Counted from the stretch's first letter, positions 22,878-36,046 are shown. The stretch: DNA of 64,000 bases from Rhinopithecus roxellana (GCF_007565055.1 NC_044554.1:19756921-19820920), one strand, 5' to 3'. Numbers and translations are program-made. The notes: generated by a model from the sequence alone, not told the origin.

Positions 22878-23405
22878 CGTTTGTTGTTTAATATGTACCA
22901 GGCATTGTGCTATGTACTTCATACACATTAGTGCACTTCTTATATAAATCAGTGGATTAGGAAACCATTATTATGGTCATATTAACAATGAGGAAACTGT
23001 CACAGTGGCTCACACCTGTAATCCCAGCTGCACTGGGAAGAGAAGGCAGGAGGACTGTTTGAGCCCAGGAGTTTGAGACCAGCCTGGGCAACATGATGGG
23101 ACCTCCTCTTTACAAAAAATTAAAACATTAGCTATGCACAGTGCTGTGTGCTTGTGGCTCCAGCTACTCAGGAGGCTGAGCTGAGATGATTGCTTGAGTC
23201 TAGAATATCAAGGCTGCAGTGAGCCACGTTTGCACCACTGCACTACAGCATGAGTGAAAGAGTGAGACCCTGTCTCAAACAAATAATAAAGAAACTGAAG
23301 CTCAGCATTTAAGTCACAGAGTTAGCAAGCAGTAGAGCTTAGGTTTGAACTTGTAGTACAGCCTGGGTTTGAACCCAAGGAGTCTGGCTTCAGATCTTAC
23401 ATTCC
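22878..23405 (-). mobile_element. MIR SINE split by an Alu
   Basis: The MIR 3' part (TATGTACCAGGCATTGTGC) lies left of the Alu and the 5' part (GGGTTTGAACCCAAGGAGTC) lies right of it. Confidence 0.75.
22997..23288 (+). mobile_element. Alu (J type)
   Basis: A diverged Alu with target duplication AGGAAACTG/AAGAAACTG. Confidence 0.88.
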
Positions 23406-23751
23406 TGAGCAATAGACTGTGTTGATTCATATCACACAGTATTACTTCTTTCAAAGGTAGCAGGTGGGAGAAGGAAGGAGTAAATAACAGGATTTCTCTC
23501 ACTTAATAGTGTCTATGATTCCTCTAAGGGTTTCACTGAATAAAGGCACCTCTCTTATAGGAAGTTGCAGTTTATTCATCATAAGCAGAATTTCATAATT
23601 TCTCTCCTTATTCTTATTTATATCATGTTGTACTAATCTGCAGAGTATTAAAATCACATTCATTTATTACTCCTGCCTCAGCGATTTTTTTTTTCTGAAA
23701 TCATTTCTGCCATCTTAAAAAAACTTACAAATTTATAGCAAAAAGTAAATG

Positions 23752-24042
23752 AGAGTTGGTGGCTCATGCCTATAAGTACAGCACTTTGGAAGGCCAAGGC
23801 GGGTAGATCACAAGGTCAGGAGATCAAGACCATCCTGGCTAACATGGCGAAACCCCGTCTCTACTAAAAAACAAAAAATAAGCTGGGTGTGGTGGTGGGC
23901 GCCTGTAGTCTCAGCTCCTGGGGAGGCTGAGGCAGGAAAATGGTGAGAACCTGGGAGGCAGAGCTTGCAGTGAGCCAAGATCGTGCCACTGCACTCCAGC
24001 CTGGGTGACAGAGCAAGACCCCATCTCAAAGAAGTAAATAAA
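23752..24042 (+). mobile_element. Alu (Y/S type), slightly 5'-truncated
   Basis: Starts at GTTGGTGGCTCATGCC. Flanked by AAAAGTAAATGAGAG and AAAAGTATAAAGAGAG. Confidence 0.9.
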
Positions 24043-24063
24043 AGTATAAAGAGAGGTTCCTTT

Positions 24064-25463
24064 TGTGTCTGGAATTGGTGAGTTCTTGGTCTCACTGACT
24101 TCAAGAATGAAGCAGCAGACCCGCGTGATGAATGTTACAGTTTTTAAAGATGGTGTGTTTGGAGCTTGTTCCTTCTGATGTTCGGACGGTGTTCAGAGTT
24201 TCTTCCTTCTGGTGGGTTCGTGGTCTCTCTGGCCTCAGGAGTGAGGCTGCAGACCTTCACAGTGAGTGTTAAAGTTCAAAATGGCAGCGCTGACCCAAAG
24301 AGTGAGCAGCAGCAAGATTTTTTGCAAAGAGTGAAAGAACAAAGCTTCCAGAGATTGCATGGGGACCCACCTAGGTTGCCAAGGCTGTCTTGGGCAACCT
24401 GCTTTTATTCCCTTATCTGGCCCCACCCACATCCTGCTGATTGGTCCATTTTACAGAAAGCTGATTGGTCCATTTTACAGAGCACTGATTGGTCTGTTTT
24501 GACAGGGTATTGATTGGTGCATTTACAATCCCTGAGCTAGACACAGAGGGCTGATTGGTGCATATACAATCCTACAGCTAGACATAAAAGTTCTCCAAGT
24601 CCCCACTAGATTAGCTAGACACAGAGCACTGATTGGTGCATTTACAATCCTTGAGCTAGACACAAAGTGCTGATTGGTGCATTTACAATCCTCCAGCTAG
24701 ACATAAAATTTCTCCAAGTCCCCCCAGATTAGTTACATACAGAGTGCTGATTGGTGCATCCACAAACCCAGAGCTAGACACAGAGGGCTAATTGGTGCAT
24801 ATACAATCCTCTGGCTAGACATAAAATTTCTCCCAGCTCCCCACCCAACTCAGGAGCCCAGCTGGCTTGCCTAGTGGATCCTATGCCAGTCCAGTCTGGT
24901 GCAGGGCCGGCACTCCTCAGCGCTTGGGCGGTGGATGGAACCAGGTGACACGGAGCAGTGGGTGGTGCCCGTTGGGAGGCTCGGGCCACGTGGGAGCCCA
25001 CGAGGCTGGGGGCCTGGGCTCGGACATGGTGGGCTGCAGGTCCCAAGTCCTGCCCTGCTGGGTGGCGGCTGAGGCCCAGCGAGAATTCTGAGCACCGTGT
25101 GAGAGGGCCGGCAGTGCTGGGGGACCCTGTGCAACCTCCACAGCTGCTGGTCCGGGTACTAAACCCCTCACTGCCTGGGGCCTGCCACCGGCCTGCGGCT
25201 CCGAGTGCGGCCCGCCAAGTCCACACCCACGGGGAATTCTGGCTGGCCCGCTAGCGTCAGGCACAGCCCCAGTTCCTGCCCGCCCTCTCCCTCCACACCT
25301 TCCGGCAAGCAGAGGGAGCCAGCTCCCGCCTTGGCCAGCCCAGAGAGGGGCTCCCACAGTGCAGCAGTGGGCTGAAGGGCTCCTCAGGTGTGGCCAGAGT
25401 GGACACCCAGGCCGAGGAGGTGCTGAGAGCAAGCGAGGGCCGCAAGCACATTGTCACCTCTCA
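24064..25463 (-). mobile_element. LTR12 (HERV9-type) solo LTR, 1.4 kb
   Basis: Reads TGTGTCTGGAATTGG at its left edge and GTCACCTCTCA at its right edge (the start of the LTR on minus). It has a GC-rich U3 proximal block (24840-25450), a tandem array of GCTGATTGGTGCATTTACAA units (24430-24810), the promoter-like GAATAAAAGC (24401-24410) and the R/U5 end with repeated GAGACCACGAACCCACC-like blocks. No internal genes flank it. Bordering tetramers CTTT/CATT are at best an imperfect duplication. Confidence 0.88.
24430..24805 (-). promoter_or_regulatory. Nine CCAAT boxes in LTR12 U3 repeats
   Basis: ATTGG (CCAAT on minus) occurs nine times within about 370 bp, mostly in CTGATTGGTGCAT. LTR12 repeats are known to bind NF-Y and drive transcription, here leftward, away from GNAT3. 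Confidence 0.75.
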
Positions 25464-25963
25464 CATTCATTCAATTCATTTTGACAGGTCACCTCCTTCT
25501 TTGTTTAATTCTGAGATATCAAAAGTATATATTATTCACAGCAATGCAAAAGGTATACACTGGGTTTTAAAATTCATTAATAAGTCTTTACCCTTCTTTG
25601 GTATAATGGCTCTTGGATTTTTATCTTCTGCCATTCATCTATCCCCCAGCTATATGCTTGTTTTTCTCTTTTAATTAGCAAACTCAAAGGAGTGAGTCAC
25701 AATTTTATCTCCTTTCCTATGAGTAGAATATTTTTGTCCATCTTTAATATAAAAAGCAGAAGTGATAAAGGCATTATAAGCTTTGTTTTGCATCTCGCTT
25801 GAAAAATTATTTTTAAACCCTTCTTAAATGAAAAATATTAACTAATTTAACACAGAGATTATTTTAAAGCCAGTACACTCCACCTTTCAGTAAATAATGA
25901 TAGGAATGTTATGGCATGTTACTTGAACTAGTGTACCTTTACTTGGGTTAAAACCATGTATCT

Positions 25964-26260
25964 GGTCGGGCGCGGTGGCTCAAGCCTGTAATCCCAGCAC
26001 TTTGGGAGGCCGAGACGGGCGGATCACGAGGTCAGGAGATCGAGACCATCCTGGCTAACACGGTGAAACCCCGTCTCTACCAAAAAAATACAAAAATCTA
26101 GCCGGGCGAGGTGGCAGGCGCCTGTAGTCCCAGCTACTCGGGAGGCTGAGGCAGGAGAATGGCGGGAACCCGGGAGGCGGAGCTTGCAGTGAGCTGAATC
26201 CGGCCACTGCACTCCAGCCCTGGCGACAGAGCCAGACTCCGTCTCCAAAAAAAAAAAAAA
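25964..26260 (+). mobile_element. AluY of Old World monkey type
   Basis: Near-consensus young Alu with GGCTCAAGCCTGTAATCC, GAGACGGGCGGATCACGAGG, GCCGGGCGAGGTGGC and CCGGCCACTGCAC, variants I associate with cercopithecoid AluY. The perfect 14-bp target duplication AAAACCATGTATCT lies at 25950-25963 and 26258-26271. Confidence 0.93.
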
Positions 26261-26271
26261 ACCATGTATCT

Positions 26272-27169
26272 TTTTATAGTAATCTGATAGGGATGATTAT
26301 GAAGTTTAGAGCACTATATCTTCATGATTTTGAGCTAATCTGAATTTCTATTCAAATGTTAATTCTCTCTCCTGCATTTTATGTCATTCTCATTAATTTT
26401 TACATGTAGATATGGAGTATAAAGCCATTATGCTCAGATAAGTCTCATTCAAATTTATTTGATAATCAATGAGAATTGTGATGTTCAGGAACTCTAATGA
26501 GCACTTTGGATTCACTGCTTCATTCACCTTTCATGGAAATCCATGAAGGAAGGTATCTCTTCCATTTTAGTTGAGCAAATTCTGTTTTAAAAAAGGTGAA
26601 TTATTTATTGGTGGTTAAGTTTTCAACTAAATGGGAGAACTGGGGTGAATCATCTGGTGAAATTATGTCACACACTTATTGAAAAGAGGGGGAAGGAGAG
26701 ACAACTTTAAACATGCTGTGGGAAGGGACAGGACTTCTGAAGTCTTGCTAGAGAGGGTGTGTTACAGCAGGACCACTAACTTCATTGATGGAGAGGCGCA
26801 GGGTGTATTTAACAGAAAATAAATAAACATAACAGAAATTTAAAAGGACAAGTAAGAAAGAGGTGATTGCTATTTTAAATTTGGGACATATAATAGTTGA
26901 AATGTTGAATGTCATTTGAATTCAACACTGCCTTTTATCTCTCTCATCTAAAAAGGGAAAGGTGCCACTCACTGCCGCCATTAGCCTCTTATCCCTTAAC
27001 TTAATTAACTCATGACTATTATTTTGCCATTACTGTCAGCTGCATTGCTTTGCCAAAGCTTTGTCAGTGATATCTGCATCATCAATTCCAATGGATATTT
27101 TCCAGATCTCATCTGAGTTGAGCTTTTTCCATACTTACTACAATTAATTGCTCTTCTCTGATTTTGAAA
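26272..27169. other. Intergenic, no gene seen
   Basis: Unique-looking sequence. Confidence 0.6.
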
Positions 27170-28370
27170 AATTCTCCCCTGTCTTGCATCACTTCACATC
27201 CTGTAGTCCAAATCTTATTTCTTTTATTGCTCTTTTCTTTTCAGTTTCCTTTGCAATATCCTCCTCTTTGCCAAGTAACTATTACAGTTCTTCAAGATTA
27301 TATCCCATGCTCTTTTTGCTTCCTATTCTCTATCCTTAGACAATCTCATTTGCACCAGTTTTTATTACTATCTACCCTTGATGATTCACAGATGTCTGTC
27401 TGCAGTCCAGATTTCTCCTCTGAGCTCCAAACCAGAATTTCCAATTGCCTGCTCAACTCTACTGGGATATATTGCAGGCCCCTCAAATTAATCATCTTCA
27501 AAACCATTCTCATGTTCTCTTCCTCCCTTCCTCAAACCTGATCCTCTTTTCCTATTCCCTACCTCAACAAGTCACGACCATCTCCACAACTGCCCATCAT
27601 CCTCTACCACATCTTATGGTAATGAATTATCAGCAAGATATGTTAATTTGGCCTCCAGAATACGTCATACTTCTGTCTGCTTTTCTTATTCTCCTCCCTT
27701 AGTGCTGTCATTCAAGTTATTATTATATCCTTTAGAAACATTTTGAATAGTTGCCCAGTACAACCATATTCTTTCTCCCTTTAGTCATTTTTCCACAGGA
27801 CAAAGTTATCTTCTCAAATTTCAAATCTCATTATTCTATCCACTGAGCACTTGTTTTTAAACTAAAGACAAAATTTCTAATGTATCTTAAAAGGCCCTGC
27901 ATAGTCTAATATTTCCAACTTCACCTCACTCTATTCTCTCCCTTCCTCTTTGAGCTCTAACCACCACAGATTTTTACATGCTCTGTGATTTTTCTCACCT
28001 CAGGGCCTTGGCACATGCATTTCTTAGATCCTTGAATAGTTCTCTTCTTTGATGTCCTAACTGAAGCCTCATTCCCAATTCAAATTTACTTACTCAAAGA
28101 AAACTTCCTAACCCCTTTGACTAGATCATCATTTATTTACTATGTATGTATAGGATAATATCTATTGCTTTCACCTCAGATAGTGCATTTTATATGTATT
28201 ATGTTGTTAATTTATGCAAAGGCTTTCTTCCTCTTAGACTAGAAGTTCCATGAAGGGAGAACTCATACTTGTTTTTGCTCATCATTGCAGCCCTCTAATT
28301 TGGCACGGTGCCTATTCTGTATAGTGCGTAATGTATATTAAGTCTAGAATGAATAATTGAATGACTTAAC
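27170..28370 (+). mobile_element. L2 LINE fragment
   Basis: Follows L2 order: AAAAGGCCCTGCATAGTCTA, CTCACCTCAGGGCCTTGGCA, AGACTAGAAGTTCCATGAAG and a 3' end GTCTAGAATGAATAATTGAA. The left limit is approximate. Confidence 0.65.
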
Positions 28371-30149
28371 ATAGTCAAAGTTGGAAACATAACCTCTACC
28401 CTACTTGAGTATTTGAGATACATAGTTTATACCCCTTACTACAGTAACTATTTTAAGAACAGACACTAGTTTTATCCACTCATATTTCCTGCAACTGCCT
28501 AAGTTTGAATATAATAAGTGCTTTATTCACATATAAACTGAAAAAAAATAAGTGGAAATAAAACAACACAAATCAGTGTTTTGTTTAGATATTTAGGTTT
28601 AAAGCAATGTCTGCCCTACTGCCTAATCATAAGAATCACAAATTCTTGGATGTTCTTCAGAGCAACAGAATCAGGGTAGAAACCCAGTGAATCTGAATCT
28701 GTAAATATGAGAAACAGCAGTTTAATACTGCTATATATTTATATTAATTATAGACATAGTGATTAGAAAAAACTTGACATTGTTCACACATGCCTTAAGG
28801 AAGCTATGTTCTTCTTTTCTTCTTACCTTCCTTTCTTTCCTCTATCCATTAGTTTATATTGACACAGGCCAAAAATAAAGTTTATTTTTGATAGACTTAT
28901 AAATGTTCTCTTCTTTTTTCCTGATTCATATATACATTTTGTATTTTATCTGGCCAATTTTTTGCTAAGGACAGAAACATGTTTGTCCTCCTGTGTGGTA
29001 AGGAAATTGTTACTTATATCTTGAGGTAGGAGAGACACTAGTTAAGGTTGAATGCTAATAGTGTGGTTGTACCTGATAATATGTGATTTATCCTAATCCA
29101 TAATGGTGCAATTGTGTCTCATATATTTGACCGCATATTCTTTTGGGAAATCTTAACCTAAGTGCTAACATTCTTCTAGGTTCAACCATGTGGACTAAAT
29201 TGTCTGGAAAATAGCTAGGCTGAGGAAGCCAATGTTAAGATTATTACAACAGCATTTTAGTGAAGAATTAGAGTATTAAGGAAGAAATTTGCTCAGATGA
29301 ATAACCTTATATTGATTTTTTTTTTTACAAAGGGACAAGTGGTTACCAAGAGAAAGGGAGAGAGAATCTTGTCTTTTGTTTGGCATGTTAAAATGCTGAT
29401 AAATCAGATTAATAACATTCTAATGATTCCAATTTTGGAACAATCAAGATTTCTGCCTGTGTGGGATTTGGGTTTAAACATTACAATTTCATATTTTAAA
29501 CATAGCCATCTTTATTTTTCATAACTTAAAGATAGCCATCTTTTTTTCATGCTCAATTCACCATGTAGAGTCAGGATAAAAGTCAAGTCCCTGAAGAACA
29601 CTAAGGACTTCTTCTTACCCAGTGCTTTTTTTTTTTCCGTAAAGAAAATTGCAGTACAAAATTTCTTTCTATATTATCTAAGTACTATTCAGAAAAGAAG
29701 AGTGCTGGCTGCTGGCAGAAGCCCATTATCCAGAAGGCGGCCTTACCAGGTTCAGGACAATACTGCCTCCCTGCGAACTGGCCTTTGTCAGTCATCAAAG
29801 CTGCTCTTAACTATGAGAAAGTCTGTTTCCAATGTATGTGATTTATCCAAAGGGACACAAGTGGTCCCCCTATTTCATTGAAATTTGCTTTGGGATCACT
29901 TTATGTTGAACAGAATTGAAAATGAGGAAGTAGAAAAAGTCATTTCCAAAAACCACTCACAAAGTCCATGCAATAATGTTATTGATGTTAACTTGCATAG
30001 TATTTCCCAAACTAAATTTTCTATAATAAGAGTTGCATAAGTACGAGTTCAAAAAGAAAGCGTTCTTATACTGTGTTCCTTTTTTGAAGATGCATAGCAG
30101 TAAAGAAATATGTTGAACTTTATTTAACCTTGTATGTCAAAATCTTGTT
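28371..30149. other. Intergenic, no gene seen
   Basis: AT-rich. A slightly GC-richer patch at 29690-29880 holds a 110-codon frame (29549-29881) with no family resemblance. Confidence 0.55.
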
Positions 30150-30500
30150 TAAGGACACTAATCCCTTGCAGATTACCATAGACCAGGTGGTATAAGTAGC
30201 AGAGGTTGATTTCTCACAGGTTTGGAGGCTGGAAAGTCCAAGATTAAGGTACTGGCAGATTTGGTACCACCCACTTCCTGGTTCATACTACGCTGCCTGC
30301 TCTCCATGTCCTCACATGGTGGAAGGGATGAGGAATCTCTCTGGGGACTCTTTTATAATGGCATTAATCCCATTCATGAAGCCTCCACCCTCATGACCTC
30401 ATCACCTCCCAAAGACCTCACCTCCAAATACTATCTCAGTGGGGATTAGGCTTCAGCATATGAATTTCTGGGGAACACAAGCACTCAGTCTATAGCATGT
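30150..30500 (-). mobile_element. Interspersed repeat, same family as 4458-4842, inverted
   Basis: Contains TTTCTCACAGGTTTGGAGG, CATGTCCTCACATGGTGGA and TCATGACCTCATCACCTCCC. The 75-codon frame inside it is not a gene. Confidence 0.6.
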
Positions 30501-30970
30501 TAGGTTGAGTGTTTGTTGTCTCAATTTGAGAACAGACACAGACACCTCATATTGAACCTTAATCATTACACGGTAACTTTTAAGGTGCCCATTCATATAG
30601 TTATTTGTTAAAAACGTGAATGAATAAGTGAATGGATTAGTGGATGGATGGATAGAGGATAGATGAACAAATAAATTAATGAATAAAAATAATCCATAGG
30701 CCTAACACAATGAATATAATTATCGAATATAATTATAGTAAGGATGGAAGAAGAGTTGCTAAAGTCATATGTTACTGATAAGATGACCAATATGTGCAAT
30801 AGATATAAAAAAATTCTGTCAGATCATTCTTTTAATTAATATGTTAACCTCTTAGAGGATGCTCCTTCCGAATCTCTTTCCATTTTACCTCTACTTTCTT
30901 CAAATCTCTTCCCCTTCCCCAACCAGAGGCATACTACAAAGAGGTATACTACAAAACCTCTTTATATTTT

Positions 30971-31283
30971 GGCTGGGAGTGGTGGCTCATGCCTGTAATC
31001 CCAACACTTTGGGAGGCTGAGATCAGCAGATACCTGAGGTTAGGAGTTTGAGACCAGCCTGGCCAACATGGTAAACCCCATCTTTACTAGAAATACAAAA
31101 GAGTAACTGGGTGTGGTGGTGTGCACTTGTAATCCCAGCCACTCAGGAGGCTGAGGCACAAGAATTGCTTGAACCCAGAAGAGGTTACAGTGAGCCAAGA
31201 TCACACCACTGCACTCCAGCCTGGGCAACAGAGCGAGACTCCATCTCAAAACAAACAAAAAAACGAACAACATCCCCCACAAC
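30971..31283 (+). mobile_element. Alu
   Basis: The perfect 17-bp target duplication AAACCTCTTTATATTTT lies at 30954-30970 and 31284-31300. Confidence 0.94.
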
Positions 31284-31344
31284 AAACCTCTTTATATTTT
31301 TATCATACAATATAATGATTACATGTTAACTGCCCCCTGAATTA

Positions 31345-31565
31345 ATAATTATTCATCTTTACCATGTACCAGGTGCCAGGCACTCTTCTGAGCATTCCAC
31401 ACATATTATCTCATTCATTTCTCATTCATAATAACAGCAGTATTTCCTCATTTTATAGATGCAGATACTGAAGAGTTAAGGGCCTCACTCTAAGCTGCAC
31501 AGCTAGTAAGTGAGAATGCTAAGATATCAGCCCAGATGTCTAACTGAAGAACCCTTACTTGGCAC
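31345..31565 (-). mobile_element. MIR SINE
   Basis: TACCAGGTGCCAGGCACTCT, then TTTATAGATGCAGATACTGA and CACAGCTAGTAAGTGAGAAT. Confidence 0.8.
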
Positions 31566-33336
31566 TACTCTTCTCTATTTATAATTTCTCCACACTGGGG
31601 AGGATGTTCCTCTTATTTTTTGTCTTTAAAAGCAAGGGTTTTTTTGCTCCTGTTGACTAGCATTAGCTCCTCATATACACAAGTTCCTGTAACAGTGAAT
31701 AAAATGAAACCCACATGCCTAAATTGAAACTCTGACTATTATTGTGTTACATAGTAACTATTGTTCATCATAATGATTACAAGACCCTAAGAAAGGGATA
31801 AGCTATGTTGAAAATATTCTGCCTCAGAAGACAGAATAGTCTATAACACAGTTAAACTATTCATTATGCTTTAAGATACCAGGGTTTAAAAGGAACAAAT
31901 GCCCTTATAGTCTAAAAACATTCAGTTTAGTAAAAAATCCTCTATGTAGCTAGGTGTTAAAAATAAATAATGTCCTTTGAGTTCTGGATCCCAGTTTTAT
32001 TATATTCTGCTCACACAACTTGCATATCTACACAGAATTTTTACTGTCAAAATTTATACTCAGTTATACTTCCTCGCTTCATGACTTCTCTTGTTGGAAT
32101 CTTAATAAAATACGGTCCTACATGAGCTACTTGATGAAGTGATTTAAACTAAAACATGTTTCCCATGCAACCCTAACATCCTTCGTCAGTTGATAGTTAG
32201 AGATTAATGTCACAGTTAGCATGTGGGTATTTAATATTCCAACCTCCTGGATTTGAAACACTCATAAAATGCTATGAGCTCAGCTGGGCATTTTGTTATC
32301 ATAGATCACAAAGGTAATATAAACAGACATCTGCTGGGCCTCTGCCGAGACAGAGTTTGAAGATAGTCCTCTCATGGAGTAAGATTTTATTTAGGCCAAA
32401 CAATAGACTTTCAAAGTGGAAACATTGTTTCAGCAGGTAAATATCACAATGCATTTTGTAGACTATTACATGATCATCAGAAAGTCAAATTGTGTACATT
32501 CACCATTCATGTTCTGAGTTTAATCAATTCCAAAATGGTTGCAATTTGGTCTGGTCATTATGCATGGGAAAAAATTTGCCTCTTCAAACCTCTTTTAAAA
32601 TAGAAAGTGACACTAACCACATTTTTGGAATTTAAATACAACTAAGAGATAGCATAGGCTAAGTGTAAGAACGGTAGAAATTTATTGAATCTGTGAGTTT
32701 TTAATGCAATTTTTCAGTAATGAAACTCCATGAATTGTGTGCGAAAAAAGGTACAACCCTCAATCAATTGGACTTAAATTTGTGAGCTTGGAAAGGACTA
32801 AGTAAATGCTGGGTTTCACTAGTTAATTTTTTAGAAAACACTTATATATTTGGCAAAAAACGTTTTAGATTTTCATGAAGCATGAGCTGACGTAGTTGAC
32901 TATATTCAGCACCTTGATGCTTTACAGCTAGAAGACAAAACCCTTGAAGTAGCTAGGCCTGATGAATTTATAAGTTTAAGGAAGGATAATAGAAGAAACT
33001 TGAAAATGTTATCATGACTTCCCCAAGTTACACACACAGGCATGGTGTGTACTCATACACACATATATCTATATGTGTACATATATATAATGTTTTGCTT
33101 AATAAAAATGATCATACTCTTCAGATACATACATCTAAAAAGTCGGTGCACAAGAAATTCTTATTGAACTTGACTTTTTTACTTCCCTTAGCATGAAACC
33201 ATGAATATTCATTTATAATTTTAGTATTAAAATCATAGTTGCTAAACTTCCTCAAGAATCTATTAAATTTCAATAGAAGTCTCTCATAAATGGCTAAGTA
33301 TATTCTTGTACATTTCATTGAGGAAAACTCTTTTTT
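31566..33336. other. Intergenic, no gene seen
   Basis: Repeat-poor DNA. The stretch 32150-32800 has no recognised repeat and would be worth a conservation check. Confidence 0.5.
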
Positions 33337-33350
33337 ACAAAAATATTTTA

Positions 33351-33650
33351 GGCCGGGCATGGTGGCTCATGCCTGTCTGTAATCCCAGCACTTTGGGAGG
33401 CCAAGGTGGGTGGATCATTTGAGGTCAGCAGTTCGAGACCAGCTGGCCAACATGTGAAACCCCATCTCTACTAAAAAGGAAAAATACAAAAATTAACCAG
33501 GCATGGTGGCACACACCTGTAATCCCAGCTATTTGGGAGGCTGTGGCAGGAGAATCGCTTGAACCTGGGAGGCGGAGGTTGCAGCGAGCCTAGATCGCAC
33601 TACTGCACTCCAGCCTGGGTGACAGAGTGAGGCTCTGTCTTAAAAAATAT
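33351..33650 (+). mobile_element. Alu with (GATA)n tail
   Basis: Target duplication ACAAAAATAT (about 33337) and ACAAAAGATAT (33696-33706). The A tail passes into GATA repeats. Confidence 0.92.
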
Positions 33651-33652
33651 AG

Positions 33653-33654
33653 AT

Positions 33655-33695
<41 letters not shown>
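33653..33695 (+). repeat. (GATA)n microsatellite
   Basis: About ten perfect GATA units grown in the Alu tail. Confidence 0.95.
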
Positions 33696-33696
<1 letters not shown>

Positions 33697-33706
33697 CAAA
33701 AGATAT

Positions 33707-34333
33707 GTAATATAAATGTGAGAAATTCAAAGGAAAAATACATTCATATTACAAAAAACTACAAATAAGAGTTCCCCTATTATCTACTTACAATTGTAGG
33801 CATTAGAAAGTCATTAACCTATTTATTAGTTATCCAAGTTATATTGCAAGTTTTGAAGTGTAAGCATTTTCCAAAGCTCTGTGATAAAACTTTAATCAGG
33901 TATATATGCCTTGTTATCTCTTGGAATGTTACAGACAGTGGTCATTTATAGTAGAGGTTGTTACTAGCTTTAATTTAGTACTGATATTTTGGTGAAAATA
34001 TGTTTTAGGTTTGTGAAGTGGTTGAGTAAACAGTTCAGTATCTGTACTGACATTAAAGAGACAAAGGCTGTCCTTGGAAGGCTCAGAGATAGTAAGGGAA
34101 AAAGACTATTAAAAATATAGTGGTATATTTAAATAGGTTACACTGTATTTATTGTACAAATATAATTTAAAAGTTATAAAACAAAATGTTTAAGGATTTT
34201 GAAGGTTGGCTCCTTTACTATTGTGTTTTATTGCTCCAAGGACAGTGCTTCATATGTCATAAATCTGCTTTTGCAAGCAGTTAGACTGAAAAAATGCTCC
34301 TAAACAAAAATGCTCCTAAACACATTTCAAGGT
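33707..34333. other. Intergenic, no gene seen
   Basis: AT-rich unique sequence. Confidence 0.6.
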
Positions 34334-34343
34334 TCGTGTTTCT

Positions 34344-34656
34344 TTTCTTTTCTTTTTCTTTTTTTTTTTTTTTTGAGACGGAGCCTTGCTTTGTCGCCAG
34401 GCGCTAGAGTTCAGTGGTGTGATCTTGGCGCACTGCAGTCTCCACCTCCCAGGTTAAAGCGATTCCCGTGCCTTAGTCTCCCGAGTAGCTAGGACTACAG
34501 GAACTCACCAGCACGCCAGACTAATTTTTTGTGTGTTTTAGTAGAGACAGGGTTTCACCATGTTGGCCAAGATGGTCTCGATCTCCTGACCTCGTGATCC
34601 ACCCGCCTTGGCCTCCCAAAGTGTTGGGATTACAGGCGTGAGCCAGCACGCCCGTT
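34344..34656 (-). mobile_element. Alu
   Basis: Pyrimidine-rich tail TTTTCTTTTCTTTTTC. Flanked by TCGTGTTTCTT and TCATGTTTCTT. Confidence 0.92.
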
Positions 34657-34667
34657 CTCATGTTTCT

Positions 34668-35882
34668 TATATAATGAACAGATAAATAGTTACAGACCTT
34701 TCTGATGTGCTGTGCTTTGTTATCAAAAGACTAAAAATCCATTTGACTTGTATGTCTGCCCTTAGATCAGCAATCTTACCTCAAGCCTTCTGAGACACTG
34801 AGGTGGATCTCTGTTTACAGAAACATCTATCAGGTGGCAAAGGCAAGGGTTGTGTTGCTTTCTTTAACATGACTTTAAGATTCTACCATTACTTTGAATA
34901 GTGAAGGGTCTGGTTTCCTCTCTAGGAGCATGTATAACTTTTGTTGACACCAATGAAGTTAGGTAAATGACTTTGGGAGAACAGAGATTGCTGACCTTTA
35001 TGTAGCTTTATTTGGAATATAAAATAAATGTGTAAAGCTTACCAATTGGAAATTTTACCAAATGTACTCAAGATTTAAAAGTCTGAATTGGGTAGAAAAA
35101 AAATGATGGCCTTTTACTCATAATAACTCATTTTCCTTAGACATTTTTATTATTCCTCCCTTTCCCACCAAGAGCATTAATACAGAACTGGGAACCTTAA
35201 CACCGACATACATGTACATACATACACATGCTCTGTCACTCACAGAGTAACAGAGCATACACATAACTATGCTTATTTAAATGTGATTGTCTGTTTTGTG
35301 TACTATTCACAGAGATTTACTTGACTTTGTTACAGTGATGAGGGCCTATGAAGAAGAAGTACAAGTTGGTCAGAGATCACATAGGACAGACGGGCAGTCA
35401 AGAACTGGCTGGTAAAGGGAGCACTTTTTTAAAAAGTAAAAACCTAAAGGTTGAGTTAGTTAGTCAACCAACAGGGAGAAGAAGAATGTTCTGGGAGAGA
35501 GGTTGTTTGCCATTGTATTTATAAAGGTAAAAGATTGGGCTAGCCAGGTAAAAAGATGTCAGGTCGTTAAGAACATTTAAATGGTTTGGCAGCTGGACAT
35601 TGTTCTTACAGGCATTAGAGAACCATGGAAGCATTCGAAGTTGTGTCACGTAATTGCTCTGCGTTTTAGAAAGAGCATCTGGTAGTTGGGTGAAAACACT
35701 GGAAGTGGCAAGAGTGGAGGCCACCGGACAGTTTAAGAAGGTGTTTCAGTAATCTCTGCAAAAGAGATCAACAAGACAAGGGGCAGTGATGATGGAGAAA
35801 AGCAGATCATTAAAAAAAATTTAGAATGAGAACACAGAATAAACAAAACATGTTGAAGAATTTGAAACATGAAAGAAAAGAT
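34668..35882. other. Intergenic; old repeat-like in the right half
   Basis: 35450-35770 resembles a widespread old mammalian repeat (GTTCTTACAGGCATTAGAGA, GAACCATGGAAGCATTC). Family not named. The antisense 86-aa frame is not a gene. Confidence 0.4.
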
Positions 35883-35998
35883 AGGCCAGAGACAGTGACT
35901 CATGTCTCTAATCCCAGCACTTTGGGAGGCGAAAGTGGGTGGATCACTTGAGCCCAGGAGTTCAAGACCAGCCTGAAACACAGTCTCTACTAAAAATA

Positions 35999-36046
<48 letters not shown>

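Noticed and set aside
24774..25457. Frames of 150 and 171 aa on minus and 98 aa on plus
   Set aside because: They lie within the GC-rich U3 of the LTR12-type LTR. Their length reflects base composition, not a gene.
27164..27702. Overlapping 125-aa and 85-aa frames
   Set aside because: They read across an L2-like region with no start context, splice sites or recognisable domain.
29549..29881. 110-aa frame
   Set aside because: No family resemblance, low-complexity start, and no supporting splice or promoter signal.
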